NCBI GenBank assembly: GCA_002633025.1
Contig: NMRB01000003.1
Location: forward strand, 877,838-941,837
DNA from: Notospermus geniculatus
Taxonomy: Eukaryota; Nemertea; Pilidiophora; Heteronemertea; Lineidae
Length of the DNA: 64,000 nucleotides
Direction: 5' to 3'
Shown here: positions 27,839 through 38,653 of the stretch, piece by piece
How the letters are laid out: each line of letters opens with the position of its first letter
How positions within the stretch are numbered: position 1 is the stretch's first letter
Made by a program: the position numbers and the translations under genes
The notes under the pieces: generated by a model
Databases searched by the model: none
The model's input: only the letters and a program-made list of their open reading frames with translations
What the model was told of the DNA's origin: nothing

Positions 27839-28660
27839 TGCCACTTAGTAGAAATCATTGGAACACCCAGGCTCTGAAGGATAAAAATATGCCATTTATA
27901 AGTTTGCTTGGACAAGGCTCACACATACAGTTAAAAAATACAAATAGATGATGACACTACTGTGAGTTACAGAAATAAATATGTGTACTTATGTCGCATC
28001 AAATATAAACAGGTACAATATCACTATCATATCTCTGTTTGAAATAATTTGGCACCGCCATCTTCAATTAATACAAAACTTAATAGCTCTAATCAAAAAT
28101 TCATAATTTTTTACAATAATTTACTGATTACCAGTACGTGCCGATATACATGTAATGTCAAGCTGTCTAAATACTGCATAGCAACAGATATTCTGAAATG
28201 CACCATTTAATCAAGAATTTGTTCAAGTTACAACTACAGCTACCAAAGGCCTATACCCATCCCATCATATGGGATTTGTCGAAAAAAGAGGACGTGGTTA
28301 CTTGTCCACATCGCAAAATTGTAAACTCTGAATTGCGACCAAAGTACCTGACCCAAGGAAACAATCTACATTTATTTCAATATCTACGCGCATACATGTA
28401 GTTGATTTGATACTAACAGACCGTAGACAAAATCAATGGATGTCCAGTTCACAGTAGTTTGATTAACCTATTAATATGCTATCAGGCCACAGATAATTGA
28501 CCTCTGCCTTCATGGGGGAATTCCCAGAAACTACCATGTTGTGCAGTTCACTCCCAGTCTCATTAAAGCTTTCAGTCGGAATACCAGTCACGAAGGAACT
28601 TTGCCTTCGCAGGGAATTCTTGGCCACACAATTTTTCTTTGTGTCAGTTCACCGACCAGC

Positions 28661-28668
28661 TATATAAA
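28661..28668 (+). promoter_or_regulatory. Possible TATA box upstream of TLR copy 1
   Basis: 'tatataaaac' is followed by 'tttcagtcggaatac', about 250 bp before the start codon and upstream of a probable 5'-UTR splice acceptor ('tctgttttttag', AG at 28901-28902). A related block ('cattaaagctttcagtcgga') lies about 100 bp upstream, and unit 2 has 'cataaagctttcagtgggaa' at the equivalent place. The motif match alone is weak support. Confidence 0.25.
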
Positions 28669-28917
28669 ACTTTCAGTCGGAATACTTGTTAACTGTGACT
28701 GGTTTAAGGCAAGTGCAATTTCTTGATATTATACTGTGTTTTGTCACTTCAGCCATTTTATAACCAAGACCCAGTTCGTCAAGTTTGCTCAAAGTACAAA
28801 ACCTCACCAATGCTTGGCTCAGATCTCAATGTTTTAACATCTATGCAAATTGGATCTGTGAAATAATAATGATCATCGATGACTCTAGTTTCTGTTTTTT
28901 AGGGGAACAAGGCAAAC

Positions 28918-31900
28918 ATGGATCATCCTGGACTGTGGCTTCTACTGTGCAGCATCTTTGCATGTCAACTGGGAGTACAGAGCAACACAGCATCAAGATG
29001 TGCTGTCACCATGTCCCAAACAAAAAGCCTAGCATTCCAGGTACCTAGAGCAGATTCCACAGATGGGTACAACAATTACAACATCACGGAGTATGTATTT
29101 GACGAACTTCATTGCGAGTTCCTTTCTTTCATAGGAAAAATAGAGAGGTATTCATGCAGAATGGGAAATATAGTGAACACTCTTTCGCTCATTATGAATG
29201 ACGGAGATATTAACCTTGATATAGGCAGAACAATTTGCAAGACTACAACTTTGCCAATCATTGAATCACAAAGTTCTGTGACGTTTTTTTGTGAGGACAC
29301 AGAGTTAGTGAAGCCAAGACCTGTCACTGATGTCATGAACAAATGGACTGTGATCAAACCAGTGAGTTTTCACCAAACAGGCAGCAGAAATTTGACAGAC
29401 TGGCATAAAATGATGGCCACAGAAGGAAGACAATTTGAATGGCATCTGGAGGGTCAGAGCTTCAAATGTCGAGGACCATACTCCTGTTTCTGGCGAGGCT
29501 GTTCAAGTCTGTTCATCATAGGCAGGGAAGGCCCTGCTAAAAGCTTAAGTCCAGAACCAACACAAGAAAACTTAAGTCAACTGTTAAAACATATCCTTTC
29601 AGTAACAGCAGGATTAACAAGCTTGGAAATCACCAAATATAACATATCCACGTTGCCTGATATCATTTGTCAATTTGAAAATCTCCAAAGGTTGGCAATT
29701 GTCAACAATGGTATTCAGAATTTACCAACATGCCTGCGCAGACTTTCAAAACTGAAATATCTGAATGTCTCATACAATGCACTAGAATCCATTGACCAGT
29801 TAGACTTTGGACAACTGTGGCATTTCTTTTACCTGGATCTTTCACACAATAACATTCACAACATCAGAGAAAAAGCTCTCCTTAAACTAGATACTTTAGT
29901 ATACTTATCTCTAAGGAATAATTCCTTAAGAGGAATCAATTTTCACATACCATACCAGTACTTACTTCAACTAGATCTATCGCACAATAAATTAAGATAT
30001 TTTTCTTTCCCTCTATCAATCTCGGGGGATACTACCGGTAATCTACGCATAAGAACACTACCGTATTTTCCTGACTATAGGGCGCACCTGACTATAAGGC
30101 GCACCCCCAATTTCACCCAAAATCTCTGATGAAATCCATACATAAGGCGGACCTCCCTATAAGGCGCAGTCCTGTCAGTGAATGCGTCAGTACATATTAT
30201 ACACATACAATGCATGGCTGCTCAGTGTGCATTGACCAACAACAGCCAAGACAATTACAGGGTCTGATTGCCTTGTTTGAATCCATTAACATCTGCAGTT
30301 CTGCTGTTGGTACTGATGGATCTGGTTGTATGATTTCTTAGCTTGTTGTGACAAATTAGGCCTAACTGAAACTTCATCAGTTCACAGTTCACTGCATCAT
30401 CAGTCAACCAGCACTGTGACAATGACTTTGGCTTGCATGCATCCATGCATGCTTGAATGCTTGGGTTCGTCAGTGTCTTGACACTTCTGATCAAATTGTC
30501 AGACTGGATCCGCAGATAAGGCGCACCACCCTATAAGGCGCACCCCCAATTTTAGACCCTTCTTCAAGGAAAAAGGCTGCGCCTTATAGTCCGAAAAATA
30601 CGGTACAGTTGCATCATAATGAACTGGCGTCCCTCAATTTTCGAATCCCATGGAATCTTGAATACTTAGATCTGTCGAACAACGATATAAGTCATATCCA
30701 AGGGCATGTGTTTACAACTGCAACAAGTCTCAAAACACTTAACCTGAGAAATAACAAATTAAAAGTGTTTCGTCCTTCTTGGCGTTTCCAGACGTTTCCC
30801 AATGAAATGGACTTTCTGGACCTAAAGTACAATCACATTGAGAATCTTGATGAGTCAGTGTTCACTAGAACACCGAAAATTTTGGATATATCGCATAATA
30901 ATGTGAAAATCATTGACCTCAGACTACTAGAGAATGCGAGAAATCTGGAAACATTACGCTTGGACTATAACAACATAACTGAAATAAGAGATGACATTTT
31001 GAATGGCACAACACACTTAACAATTCTCCCAAATCTCAATTACCTGAACGTTTCACACAACAAGCTAAGAATAGTTCCACTGCCCCTCATATTCTTGAAC
31101 ATTCACGTTATTGACTTCTCCTATAACGAAATTGAAAAGTGCACTTGGTCCAATATGCCTCATGAATACATCCTTAAAAATATCGATGAAAAAGTCATCA
31201 CCTCTTGTATAGAAAAATACAATCATAAGAAACAACCGATGTGGAATTTATTCCTATTGGAACATAATAGGATTAAGTCCATGAAGGATGTGTTTGGGCG
31301 AACATCACTAATGGTGTACAGATACGCCAGCCTCCTTTGCCACGTTCACCTCCCCAATAATCCATTCCACTGTGATTGTAAGATGTACCCATACCTGCGA
31401 GCAATGCACGATTTTGTGAGCTACACTGGGGAGAACGAAGCAGACGACAGCCAGAATTTAATGTCTAAAGTTCGTGCCAGAGAATTTTTCTTCTGGAATC
31501 ATGGAGATCTGTATCCATGTCACACACCGAACAGTATGAGGTCTTACAGTCTGCTAGATAAAGGCATCCTACACCAATTGACATGTTCTTTGCTTCCACA
31601 CAAGGAATCAGAATGTGAATTCCTCTTTAAACCATCAGATCAACTGTTGGTTGTAAATTGTTCAAACTTAAACAAGGAAAGCATCCCAAACTTCGACCGT
31701 GCTTCATCAATAGCATTCAATACATCAGCTGTAGAAAACCATATACCTCAAGGAATAAGCACAAGCATCTACTTAAATGGAAACAATTTCAGTAATGTAG
31801 GCCCAAGTCCTTCAGATAAGTTGATGATTCACGACTTGGTAGAGATGTCAATACAAGGCCACATCAACTTACTTGATTTAAGCCACTCCAACTTAACCAA

Positions 31901-33101
31901 CACTGAAATTCTTCATGTGTTCAAAAAACTTTCCAACCTGACACACTTGTATCTAAATGGTAATAAAATCACTACTTTGTCCTTTGAATATCACATTCAC
32001 TCACAAAAACCAGACTCGGAAGTAGGCCTTCCTTTTTGGGAACATTTACCGGTAACTGAGCTAGCTTTGCATAATAATCCATGGAACTGTAGTTGTGATG
32101 CACTCTGGATGAAAATGTGGTTGAATCATTTGATTGCAGAGAACATTTTGGTAAGGGCAGATGAAATTATCTGTGCAACACCCGAATGGAACAGGGGTCA
32201 AGTGTTTTATACAGTTCATGATGATCACTTTTGAAGTGATCCGAAATTGACTGAAACCAGAGAATTTTTCATTCAAACAGGCATTCTTTCTATGTTCCTT
32301 GTGGCATTGGTAGTGATTGCATGCACGACGAATTTTTTCAAAATGGATACGCTTGCAAGAAATCAAATGAGAGTTCTCCCATCGCGTGATGCTATAGTCA
32401 ATGACCAAGATGTTACCGGGATGAAATTTGATGCATTTGTTTCTTATTGTGAAGCTGATGCAGAGTGGGTTGAGCAAGAGCTAATACCGAACATGGAACA
32501 GCACGTTCCACCGTTCAAAATATGTCAGCACAAACGGCACTTTATTCCTGCGATGACATCCAAATGGAATGAATTCAACGCGATAAAACACAGCAGACGG
32601 ACAATCATCATCATGTCCACTTCCTATCTTGAACGTGAACACTGCCAGTATGAATTTGACATGGCCTATTCTTACTGGATTGAAGAGAAGAAAAATCCAA
32701 GACTTGTGGTTATACGGTATCCCGATGTCAACATCAACAAGTACAGTGTAACTTGCTTTTCATATTTTAAAATGTTCACTTACTTGGCAAAAGATGAACA
32801 TACTTTAGAACGCTTGTTTGAATTCATGCCACAGGACAGTCTTGAACTGACTGTACCCGAGACTGAGAGTGCAGATGAGGCTGAACTGTTTATGCCTGAT
32901 GAAACTCCAGTAATTGAAGGAGTAGGACAGAGAGAAACAGACGCAGTATTGGAAGAGGAACTTCGTCAGGAGGATGCAAAACATAAACAAATGTGGCAAG
33001 AAGCGGAATTGGAAGCAGCCGCAAGAATAGAAGCTGGGGAGGCCATACTCGTCGAGGAAATATTCTTTCAGAAACTTAAACAGAACTCAGAGTTTCTTTG
33101 A
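28918..33101 (+). pseudogene. Toll-like receptor copy 1 (mcc-type), interrupted by a transposon and a stop
   Basis: A single-exon receptor gene with a probable 5'-UTR acceptor at 28901-28902. In order it encodes a signal peptide (WLLLCSIFACQLG), about 200 Cys-containing residues without obvious LRRs, LRRs, a first C-terminal cysteine cluster (NNPFHCDCKMYPYLRAMHDF, about 31352-31410), a second cysteine cluster resembling an LRRNT (about 31610-31700), more LRRs, a second LRRCT (NNPWNCSCDALWMKMW), a membrane segment (FFIQTGILSMFLVALVVIAC), a TIR domain (FDAFVSY, about 32424-32830) and a charged helical tail. Two LRRCT clusters separated by a second N-terminal cluster is the multiple-cysteine-cluster Toll layout. 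A transposon at 30061-30603 ends the frame early (stop 30127-30129). A lone TGA (32232-32234) interrupts the same frame between ectodomain and membrane segment, where copy 2 reads TAT. Intact, it would be a membrane innate-immunity receptor of about 1,210 residues. Sequencing or assembly error at the TGA is possible. Confidence 0.85.
30061..30603. mobile_element. 543-bp TA-flanked non-autonomous DNA transposon inside TLR copy 1
   Basis: The left end 'ccgtattttcctgactatag' and right end 'ctatagtccgaaaaatacgg' (read on the opposite strand) form terminal inverted repeats, bordered by TA at 30059-30060 and 30604-30605. Several subterminal 'ataaggcgcacc' motifs are present. TLR copy 2 has the uninterrupted target site, which fixes the borders. 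TA duplication and size are typical of Tc1/mariner-like miniature elements. There is no transposase. Confidence 0.93.
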
Positions 33102-33162
33102 ACCATGACACATGAAATGGAACCCCCCAGTGTGGAAACCTCTGTGAGGAGGACATCTCATC

Positions 33163-33168
33163 ATTAAA
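33163..33168 (+). terminator. Possible variant poly(A) signal of TLR copy 1
   Basis: ATTAAA about 62 bp after the TLR stop codon. The matching place in copy 2 reads 'ccattgaag' and lacks the signal. Support is a motif match only. Confidence 0.25.
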
Positions 33169-33211
33169 GCTAGTGTGATCGTGATCAGTGTCAGGCTTAT
33201 CTGTTTATATA

Positions 33212-34018
33212 CAGTCATGGACATAAATTTTGTTGTCACCTGATACATGTACCATGAATATTTCAAATACTACTGGGCCAATTTTAACACGGTTTGTTCC
33301 ACATGAAAATACATCTTGTTGGTCATATTTCTGCATCAAAATTTTGGAAATATCAAAATTGTGTAACAGCTCATGAGAAAAAACCTTAAAAATCAAAAAA
33401 TTTTATTATGTAACTTTTTTGTGAGTTTTGTTGCAGTTAATGCCAAAAAAAAGGCTCGATTTACAGTTTTTGAAATATTTCATATTCCCGACCAACGATC
33501 CAAAAAAGGCGATCGTGTTGCCCTAGAATGCACATATGGCAATAACATCCAAAAGAAATTTTTCAAATATATGTCCAAAAAAGAGAAAACTTGTTTGGGA
33601 AATTTGAAAATTTCCATACCGCTGGCAAGTTACTTCTTTGTTATGCAGATTTGCACTATTCGCGCCCTTTCAGTAAACTCTGTTCGGCCATTTGTGACCA
33701 AAGCACCAACGACAGAGCTGAACAATACCCGCAGTGGACACAAAAGATTTAGGGTACACTGGAGATTGGTTTTCGAAAACAGTATATCAGGGTGATAGGA
33801 TTTAATCTGAATGTGAAAGACTGGTCGTTTGACAGCGCACAAAGGCCAGTTCCGTGGATTGCCACTAGGGAATGAGCTCAGCTATAGGTAGCCCCCCGCC
33901 TTAAAGACGTTATCTTTGCCGGCGGAAAAATCAAGGACGAAAATAATGGCTCACTGTGGTGCCCACGTGACCCAATATTCACGGCATCAGGTGACGACAA
34001 AATTTATGTCCATGATTG
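33212..34018. mobile_element. 807-bp Tc1-like non-autonomous element, TA flanks
   Basis: The left terminus 'cagtcatggacataaatttt' and the right terminus, read on the opposite strand, 'caatcatggacataaatttt' form inverted repeats of at least 33 bp, bordered by TA at 33210-33211 and 34019-34020. Unit 2 of the duplication lacks it (compare 'cataatgccataactcg' at about 38490). A 140-codon open frame inside does not look like a transposase to me. Confidence 0.9.
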
Positions 34019-37000
34019 TATAATGCCATAACTCATCAAGGCTGGAAACTCTGCGCAACCTTTCCGTCAAGAGTGTTGTAAGATTACTATGTGTATTCTA
34101 CTCAGAAAGAGCCAAGTGATGTTCTACATGGCTCTGAAGGATAAAAATATGCCATTTATAAGTGTGCTTGGACAAGGCTCACGCGTACAGTTAAAAAATA
34201 CAGTTACAGAAATAAGTATGTGTAATATGTCGCATCAAATATAAACAGGCTGGTACAATATCACTATCATATCTCTGTTTGAAATAATTTGGCACCGCCA
34301 TCTTCAATAAATACAAAACTTAACAGACTAATTTACAATCATTTCTGATTACCGGTAGGCTTACATACCGATATACATGTGATGTCAAGCTGACGAAATT
34401 CTGAAATGCACCATGTAAATCAGGAATTTGTTCAAGTTACAACTACAGCTACCAAAGGCCTATACCCATCCCAGCATATGGGATTTGTTGAAAGAAGAGA
34501 ATGTGGTTACTTGCCACATTGCAAAGCTGTGAACTCTGATCACCATCAGAACACCTGGTCCAAGGAAACAAATCACTTTCAATGTCTACATGTATTACAG
34601 CACCTAGTTGATTTGATACAACAGAACAAAGACAAGATCAATCAATGTCCAGTTCACAGTATAGTTTGATCAGCCTATTCATACATTATCCGGCCACAGA
34701 TGTATATAGTAGTTTCACTTATTCACACGTAGGCCTACATTTCATTATATTTCTTCATGATCTGAATTTTGGGGAATTCCCACAAATACCATGTACCCGG
34801 TAGGCCTGCTGTGTAGTTTCCTTATGTCAGTTCACTCCCAGTCTCATAAAGCTTTCAGTGGGAATACTTATTAACTTAGGCTGGAGAGAGGCAAGTATAA
34901 TTTCTATATTTTCTAAATACCGTACTGTCTTATTGTAACTTACATGTAACCCAGGTGTTTTAAAAGAGACACCCAGTTACATTTATCAGAGAAATTGATT
35001 AGAAGTCCAATACATGTATATCACCAACACTTGGTCTAGACCTCAATGTTTTTACACAGTTATTCCATACAAATTGAATCTGTGAAATGATGATTCTTGA
35101 CGACCCTGATGTCTTTCTTAGGGGAACATGGGCAACATGGATCATCCTCGATTGTGGCTTCTTCTAATGTGCAGCATCTTCGCATGTCAACTGGGAGTAA
35201 GAAGCAACACAGCATCAAGATGTGCTACCACCATGACCCAAACAAAAAGCCTCGCATTCCAAATACCTAGAGGAGATTCCACAGATGGGTACAACAATTA
35301 CAACATCACGGAGTATGTATTTGATGAACTTCATTGTGAATTCCTTTCTTTCACAGGAAAAATAGAGAGGTATTCGTGCAGAATGGGAAATACAGTGAAC
35401 GCTCTTTCGCTCATTATGAATGACAGAGATATTAACCTTGATATAGGCAGAACAATTTGCAAGACAACAACTTCACCAATCATTGAATCACAAAGTTCTG
35501 TGACATTTTTTTGTGAGGACACAGAGTTAGTGCAGCCAAGACCTGTCACTGATGTCATGAACAATTGGACTGTGATCAAACCAGTGAGTTTTCACCAAAC
35601 AGGCAGCAGAAATTTGACAGACTGGCATAAAATGATGGCCACAGAAGGAAGACAATTTGAATGGCATCTGGAGGGTCAGAGCTTCAAATGTCGAGGACAT
35701 TATTCCTGTTACTGGCGAGGCTGTTCAAGTCTGCTCATCATAGGCAGGGAAGGCTCTAAAACTGCAGAACTGACACAAGAAAACCTAAGTAAACTGTTAC
35801 AACATATCCTTTTAGCGTCAGCAGGATTAACAAGCTTGGAAATCACCAAATGTAACATATCCACATTGCCTGATATCATTTGTCAATTTGAAAATCTCCA
35901 AAGATTGGCAATTGTCAACAATGGTATTCAGAACTTACCAACATGCCTGCGCAGACTCTCAAAACTGAAATATCTGGATGTCTCATACAATGCACTAGAA
36001 TCCATTGACCAGTTAGACTTTGGAAAACTGTGGCATTTCTTTTACCTGGATCTTTCACACAATAACATTCACAACATCAGAGAAGATGCTCTCCTGAAAC
36101 TAGACACTTTAGTGTACTTATCTCTAAGGAATAATTCCTTAAGAGGAATCAACTTTCACATACCATACCGGTACTTACTACAACTTGATTTGTCACACAA
36201 TAACTTAAAATATTTTTCTTCCCCTCTATCAATCTTGTGTGATATTAATCTACGCATAAGAACACTACACTTGCATCATAATGAACTCACGTCACTCAAT
36301 TTTCAGATACCATGGAATCTTGAATACTTAGATCTGTCAAATAACCATATCAATCATGTCCATGGGCAGGTGTTTACAACTGCAGCAAGTCTCAAAACAC
36401 TTAACCTGAGAAATAACAAATTAAAAGTGTTTCGTCCTTCTTGGCGTTTCCAGACTTTTCCCAATGAAATGGACTTTCTGGACCTAAAGTACAATCACAT
36501 TGAGAATCTTGATGAGTCGATGTTCACGAGAACACCAAAGTCTTTGGATATATCGCATAATAATGTGAAAGTCATTGACCTCAAATCACTACAGAATGCA
36601 ACACATCTCGAAACATTACGCTTGGACCATAACAACATAACTGAAATAAGAGATGACATTTTGACTGGTGCAAGACACTTAACAATTCTCCCAAATCTTA
36701 ATCACCTGAATATTTCGCACAACAAGCTGAGAATAGTTCCACTTTCCCTCATATTCTTGAACATAAATGTTATTGATTTTTCCTACAATGAAATTTTCCA
36801 AGCAATGCACTATTTTGAAAGCCATACAGTGGAGAACGAAGCAGATGATAGCCAGAATTTGATAATGTCTAAATTTTCTGCAATTTTGGTATGGCTAGAT
36901 AAAATTAAGCGTGGAAGATGCAAATTGATAAGGTATACATTTGAAATGCTCGACACTACACAAAGCTTTAAAATGTTTCACTTTTATCATGATCCAAAAT

Positions 37001-37126
37001 TGTCTGCAATAAACCTTTGGCTCTTGATGCTTGCTGTCCAGGTAAACCTCATAACGCACTTCATCGCTCGTTATTGTGCTGCAATAGCGGACACTAGGAG
37101 TACCAGTACTAAAAAAAAGATACAAT

Positions 37127-37192
37127 TCAGAAATCGAATGCAACCCAGAAATCAACTGCGATCCAGAAATCGACAGCAATCCAGAAACAGAA
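37127..37192 (+). repeat. 18-bp tandem repeat encoding Arg-rich juxtamembrane units
   Basis: Units like 'ccagaaatcaactgcgat' repeat about 3.5 times, giving RNRMQP-RNQLRS-RNRQQS-RNR between membrane segment and TIR. Copy 1 has a single equivalent (RNQMR). The repeat preserves frame. Confidence 0.85.
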
Positions 37193-37517
37193 TACGAGTT
37201 CTCCCATCACGAGATGCTATAATCAATGATCAAGATGTCACTGGGATGATATTTGATGCGTTTGTTTCATATTGTGAAGCTGATGCAGAGTGGGTTGAGC
37301 AAGAGCTAATACCGAACATGGAACAGCACAATCCACCGTTCAAAATATGTCAGCACAAACGTCACTTTATTCCTGCCATGACATCCAAATGGAATGAATT
37401 CAATGCGATAAAATACAGCAGACGGACAATCATCATCATGTCCAATTCCTATCTTGAACGTGAACACTGCCAGTACGAATTCGACATGGCCTATTCTTAC
37501 TGGATTGAAGAGAAGAA

Positions 37518-38146
37518 TGAAATGGTCCATGGACCATGTGCTCACCTGGGTGAATGTACCAGAAGAACAAATGTCGACAATATGTTCAATCGAAATGTTC
37601 CCGAGCAAGGCTTGAGTTCCAGGTACAGAGGGTACCCAGACACCTGATCACACCAAGTTAGAATATATTAGGTCAAATAGCCATGAAACGTGTCACCTAA
37701 AGACAAAATTTTGAACTTTGACCTCTGTGACCTTGAAAAGTAGGTCAAATCACAAACCCGTTACATATGTCATGTATCCTCATTAGATACACCTATGATA
37801 ACAATTTGGAGATGACCCAGTCATTAGTTCAGGAGTTATTGCACTTTTTGTNNNNNNNNNNNNNNNNNNNNNNNNNNNNNNNNNNNNNNNNNNNNNNNNN
37901 NNNNNNNNNNNNNNNNNNNNNNNNNNNNNNNNNNNNNNNNNNNNNNNNNNNNNNNNNNNNNNNNNNNNNNNNNNNNNNNNNNNNNNNNNNNNNNNNNNNN
38001 NNNNNNNNNNNNNNNNNNNNNNNNNNNNNNNNNNNNNNNNNNNNNNNNNNNNNNNNNNNNNNNNNNNNNNNNNNNNNNNNNNNNNNNNNNNNNNNNNNNN
38101 NNNNNNNNNNNNNNNNNNNNNNNNNNNNNNNNNNNNNNNNNNNNNN
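37518..38146. mobile_element. Dispersed repeat inserted in the TIR coding region (right end in gap)
   Basis: After 'gaagagaagaa' the sequence switches to 'atggtccatggaccatgtg', the same start as the element at 14646. From 37709 it matches 22789-22925. These together suggest one family with a longer full-length form. The right border is hidden in the N run at 37852-38146. If the missing part equals 22926-23150 (about 225 bp), the gap as sized leaves only about 70 bp for about 190 bp of missing TIR and tail coding sequence. Confidence 0.75.
37852..38146. other. Assembly gap (N run)
   Basis: Unbroken N inside TLR copy 2, between repeat sequence and the C-terminal tail coding region. Confidence 0.99.
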
Positions 38147-38615
38147 GCTGAACTGTTTATGCCCGATGAAATTCCAGTAATTGAAGGAGTTCATCAGAGA
38201 GAAACAGACGCAGTATTGGAAGAGGAACTTCGTCAGGAGGATGCAAAACATAAACAAATGTGGCAAGAAGCGGAATTGGAAGCAGCCGCAAGAATAGAGG
38301 CTGGGGAGGCCATACTCGTAGAGGAAATATTCCTTCAGAAACTTAAACAGAACTCAAAGTTTCTTCAAACCATGACACATGAAATGGAACCCCCCAGTGT
38401 GAACACCTCTGTTAGGAGGACATCTCACCATTGAAGCTACCATGGTCATGATCAGTTATGTTATGTCAGAGCTATTCACGATCTCTTACATAATGCCATA
38501 ACTCGTCACGGCTGGAAACTCTGTGCAACCTTTCCCTCAAGAGTGTTGTAATTTCACTACATGTATTCTACTCAGAAAGAGCCAAGGTGATGTTCTACAT
38601 GGCATGTGCTACTTC

Positions 38616-38621
38616 TTTATT
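38616..38621 (-). terminator. Poly(A) signal of the ankyrin-GH20 gene
   Basis: TTTATT on the + strand gives AATAAA on the coding strand, 33 bp past the stop codon (38654-38656). It lies only about 13 bp beyond the right breakpoint of the TLR duplication, so the two transcription units converge tightly. Confidence 0.6.
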
Positions 38622-38653
38622 GACTGCATATGAACGAAATTTCAGCACGTTTT

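Larger units (their letters stand above)
27871..34130 (+). repeat. Tandem duplication, unit 1 (TLR copy 1)
   Basis: From 'gctctgaaggataaaaatat' at 27871, the upstream region, gene and downstream region match unit 2, which begins with the same words at 34131. The right end of unit 1 ('gaaagagccaagtgatgttc' to 'tacatg', 34130) matches the right end of unit 2 near 38603, where the sequences diverge. This unit is longer because it contains two TA-flanked insertions (30061-30603 and 33212-34018) that unit 2 lacks. Confidence 0.88.
35128..38434 (+). pseudogene. Toll-like receptor copy 2, ectodomain-deleted, TIR interrupted
   Basis: A splice acceptor at 35120-35121 precedes the start. The frame is open to 37647 (839 codons) and is about 90% like copy 1 through the signal peptide, N-terminal Cys region and LRRs. 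After NVIDFSYNEI (about 36796) it skips the first cysteine cluster and most of the second LRR block, so no LRRCT remains before the membrane segment (LWLLMLAVQVNLITHFIARY). A basic repeat of four RN-starting units follows, then a TIR domain starting FDAFVSYCEADAEW. The TIR is cut after SYWIEEK by repeat DNA that ends the frame, followed by an assembly gap. Coding sequence resumes at 38147 with the charged tail (stop 38432-38434). As assembled it cannot make a full TIR. An uninterrupted allele, or a truncated surface LRR protein, remains possible. Confidence 0.82.
34131..38603 (+). repeat. Tandem duplication, unit 2 (TLR copy 2)
   Basis: It begins 'gctctgaaggataaaaatat' exactly where unit 1 ends and loses similarity to unit 1 after 'gttctacatg' (about 38603). 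It includes about 1 kb of shared upstream sequence, the second receptor gene and its 3' flank. It is shorter than unit 1 because of two deletions in the receptor ectodomain and the absence of the two TA-flanked elements. Confidence 0.88.

Noticed and set aside
29109-29357. 82-codon minus-strand frames in both TLR copies (also 35331-35579)
   Set aside because: Antisense shadows of conserved TLR coding sequence. Their similarity to each other simply follows the duplication.
33373-33795. 140-codon + strand frame downstream of TLR copy 1
   Set aside because: It lies wholly within the Tc1-like element and shows no transposase features. Unit 2 lacks it.
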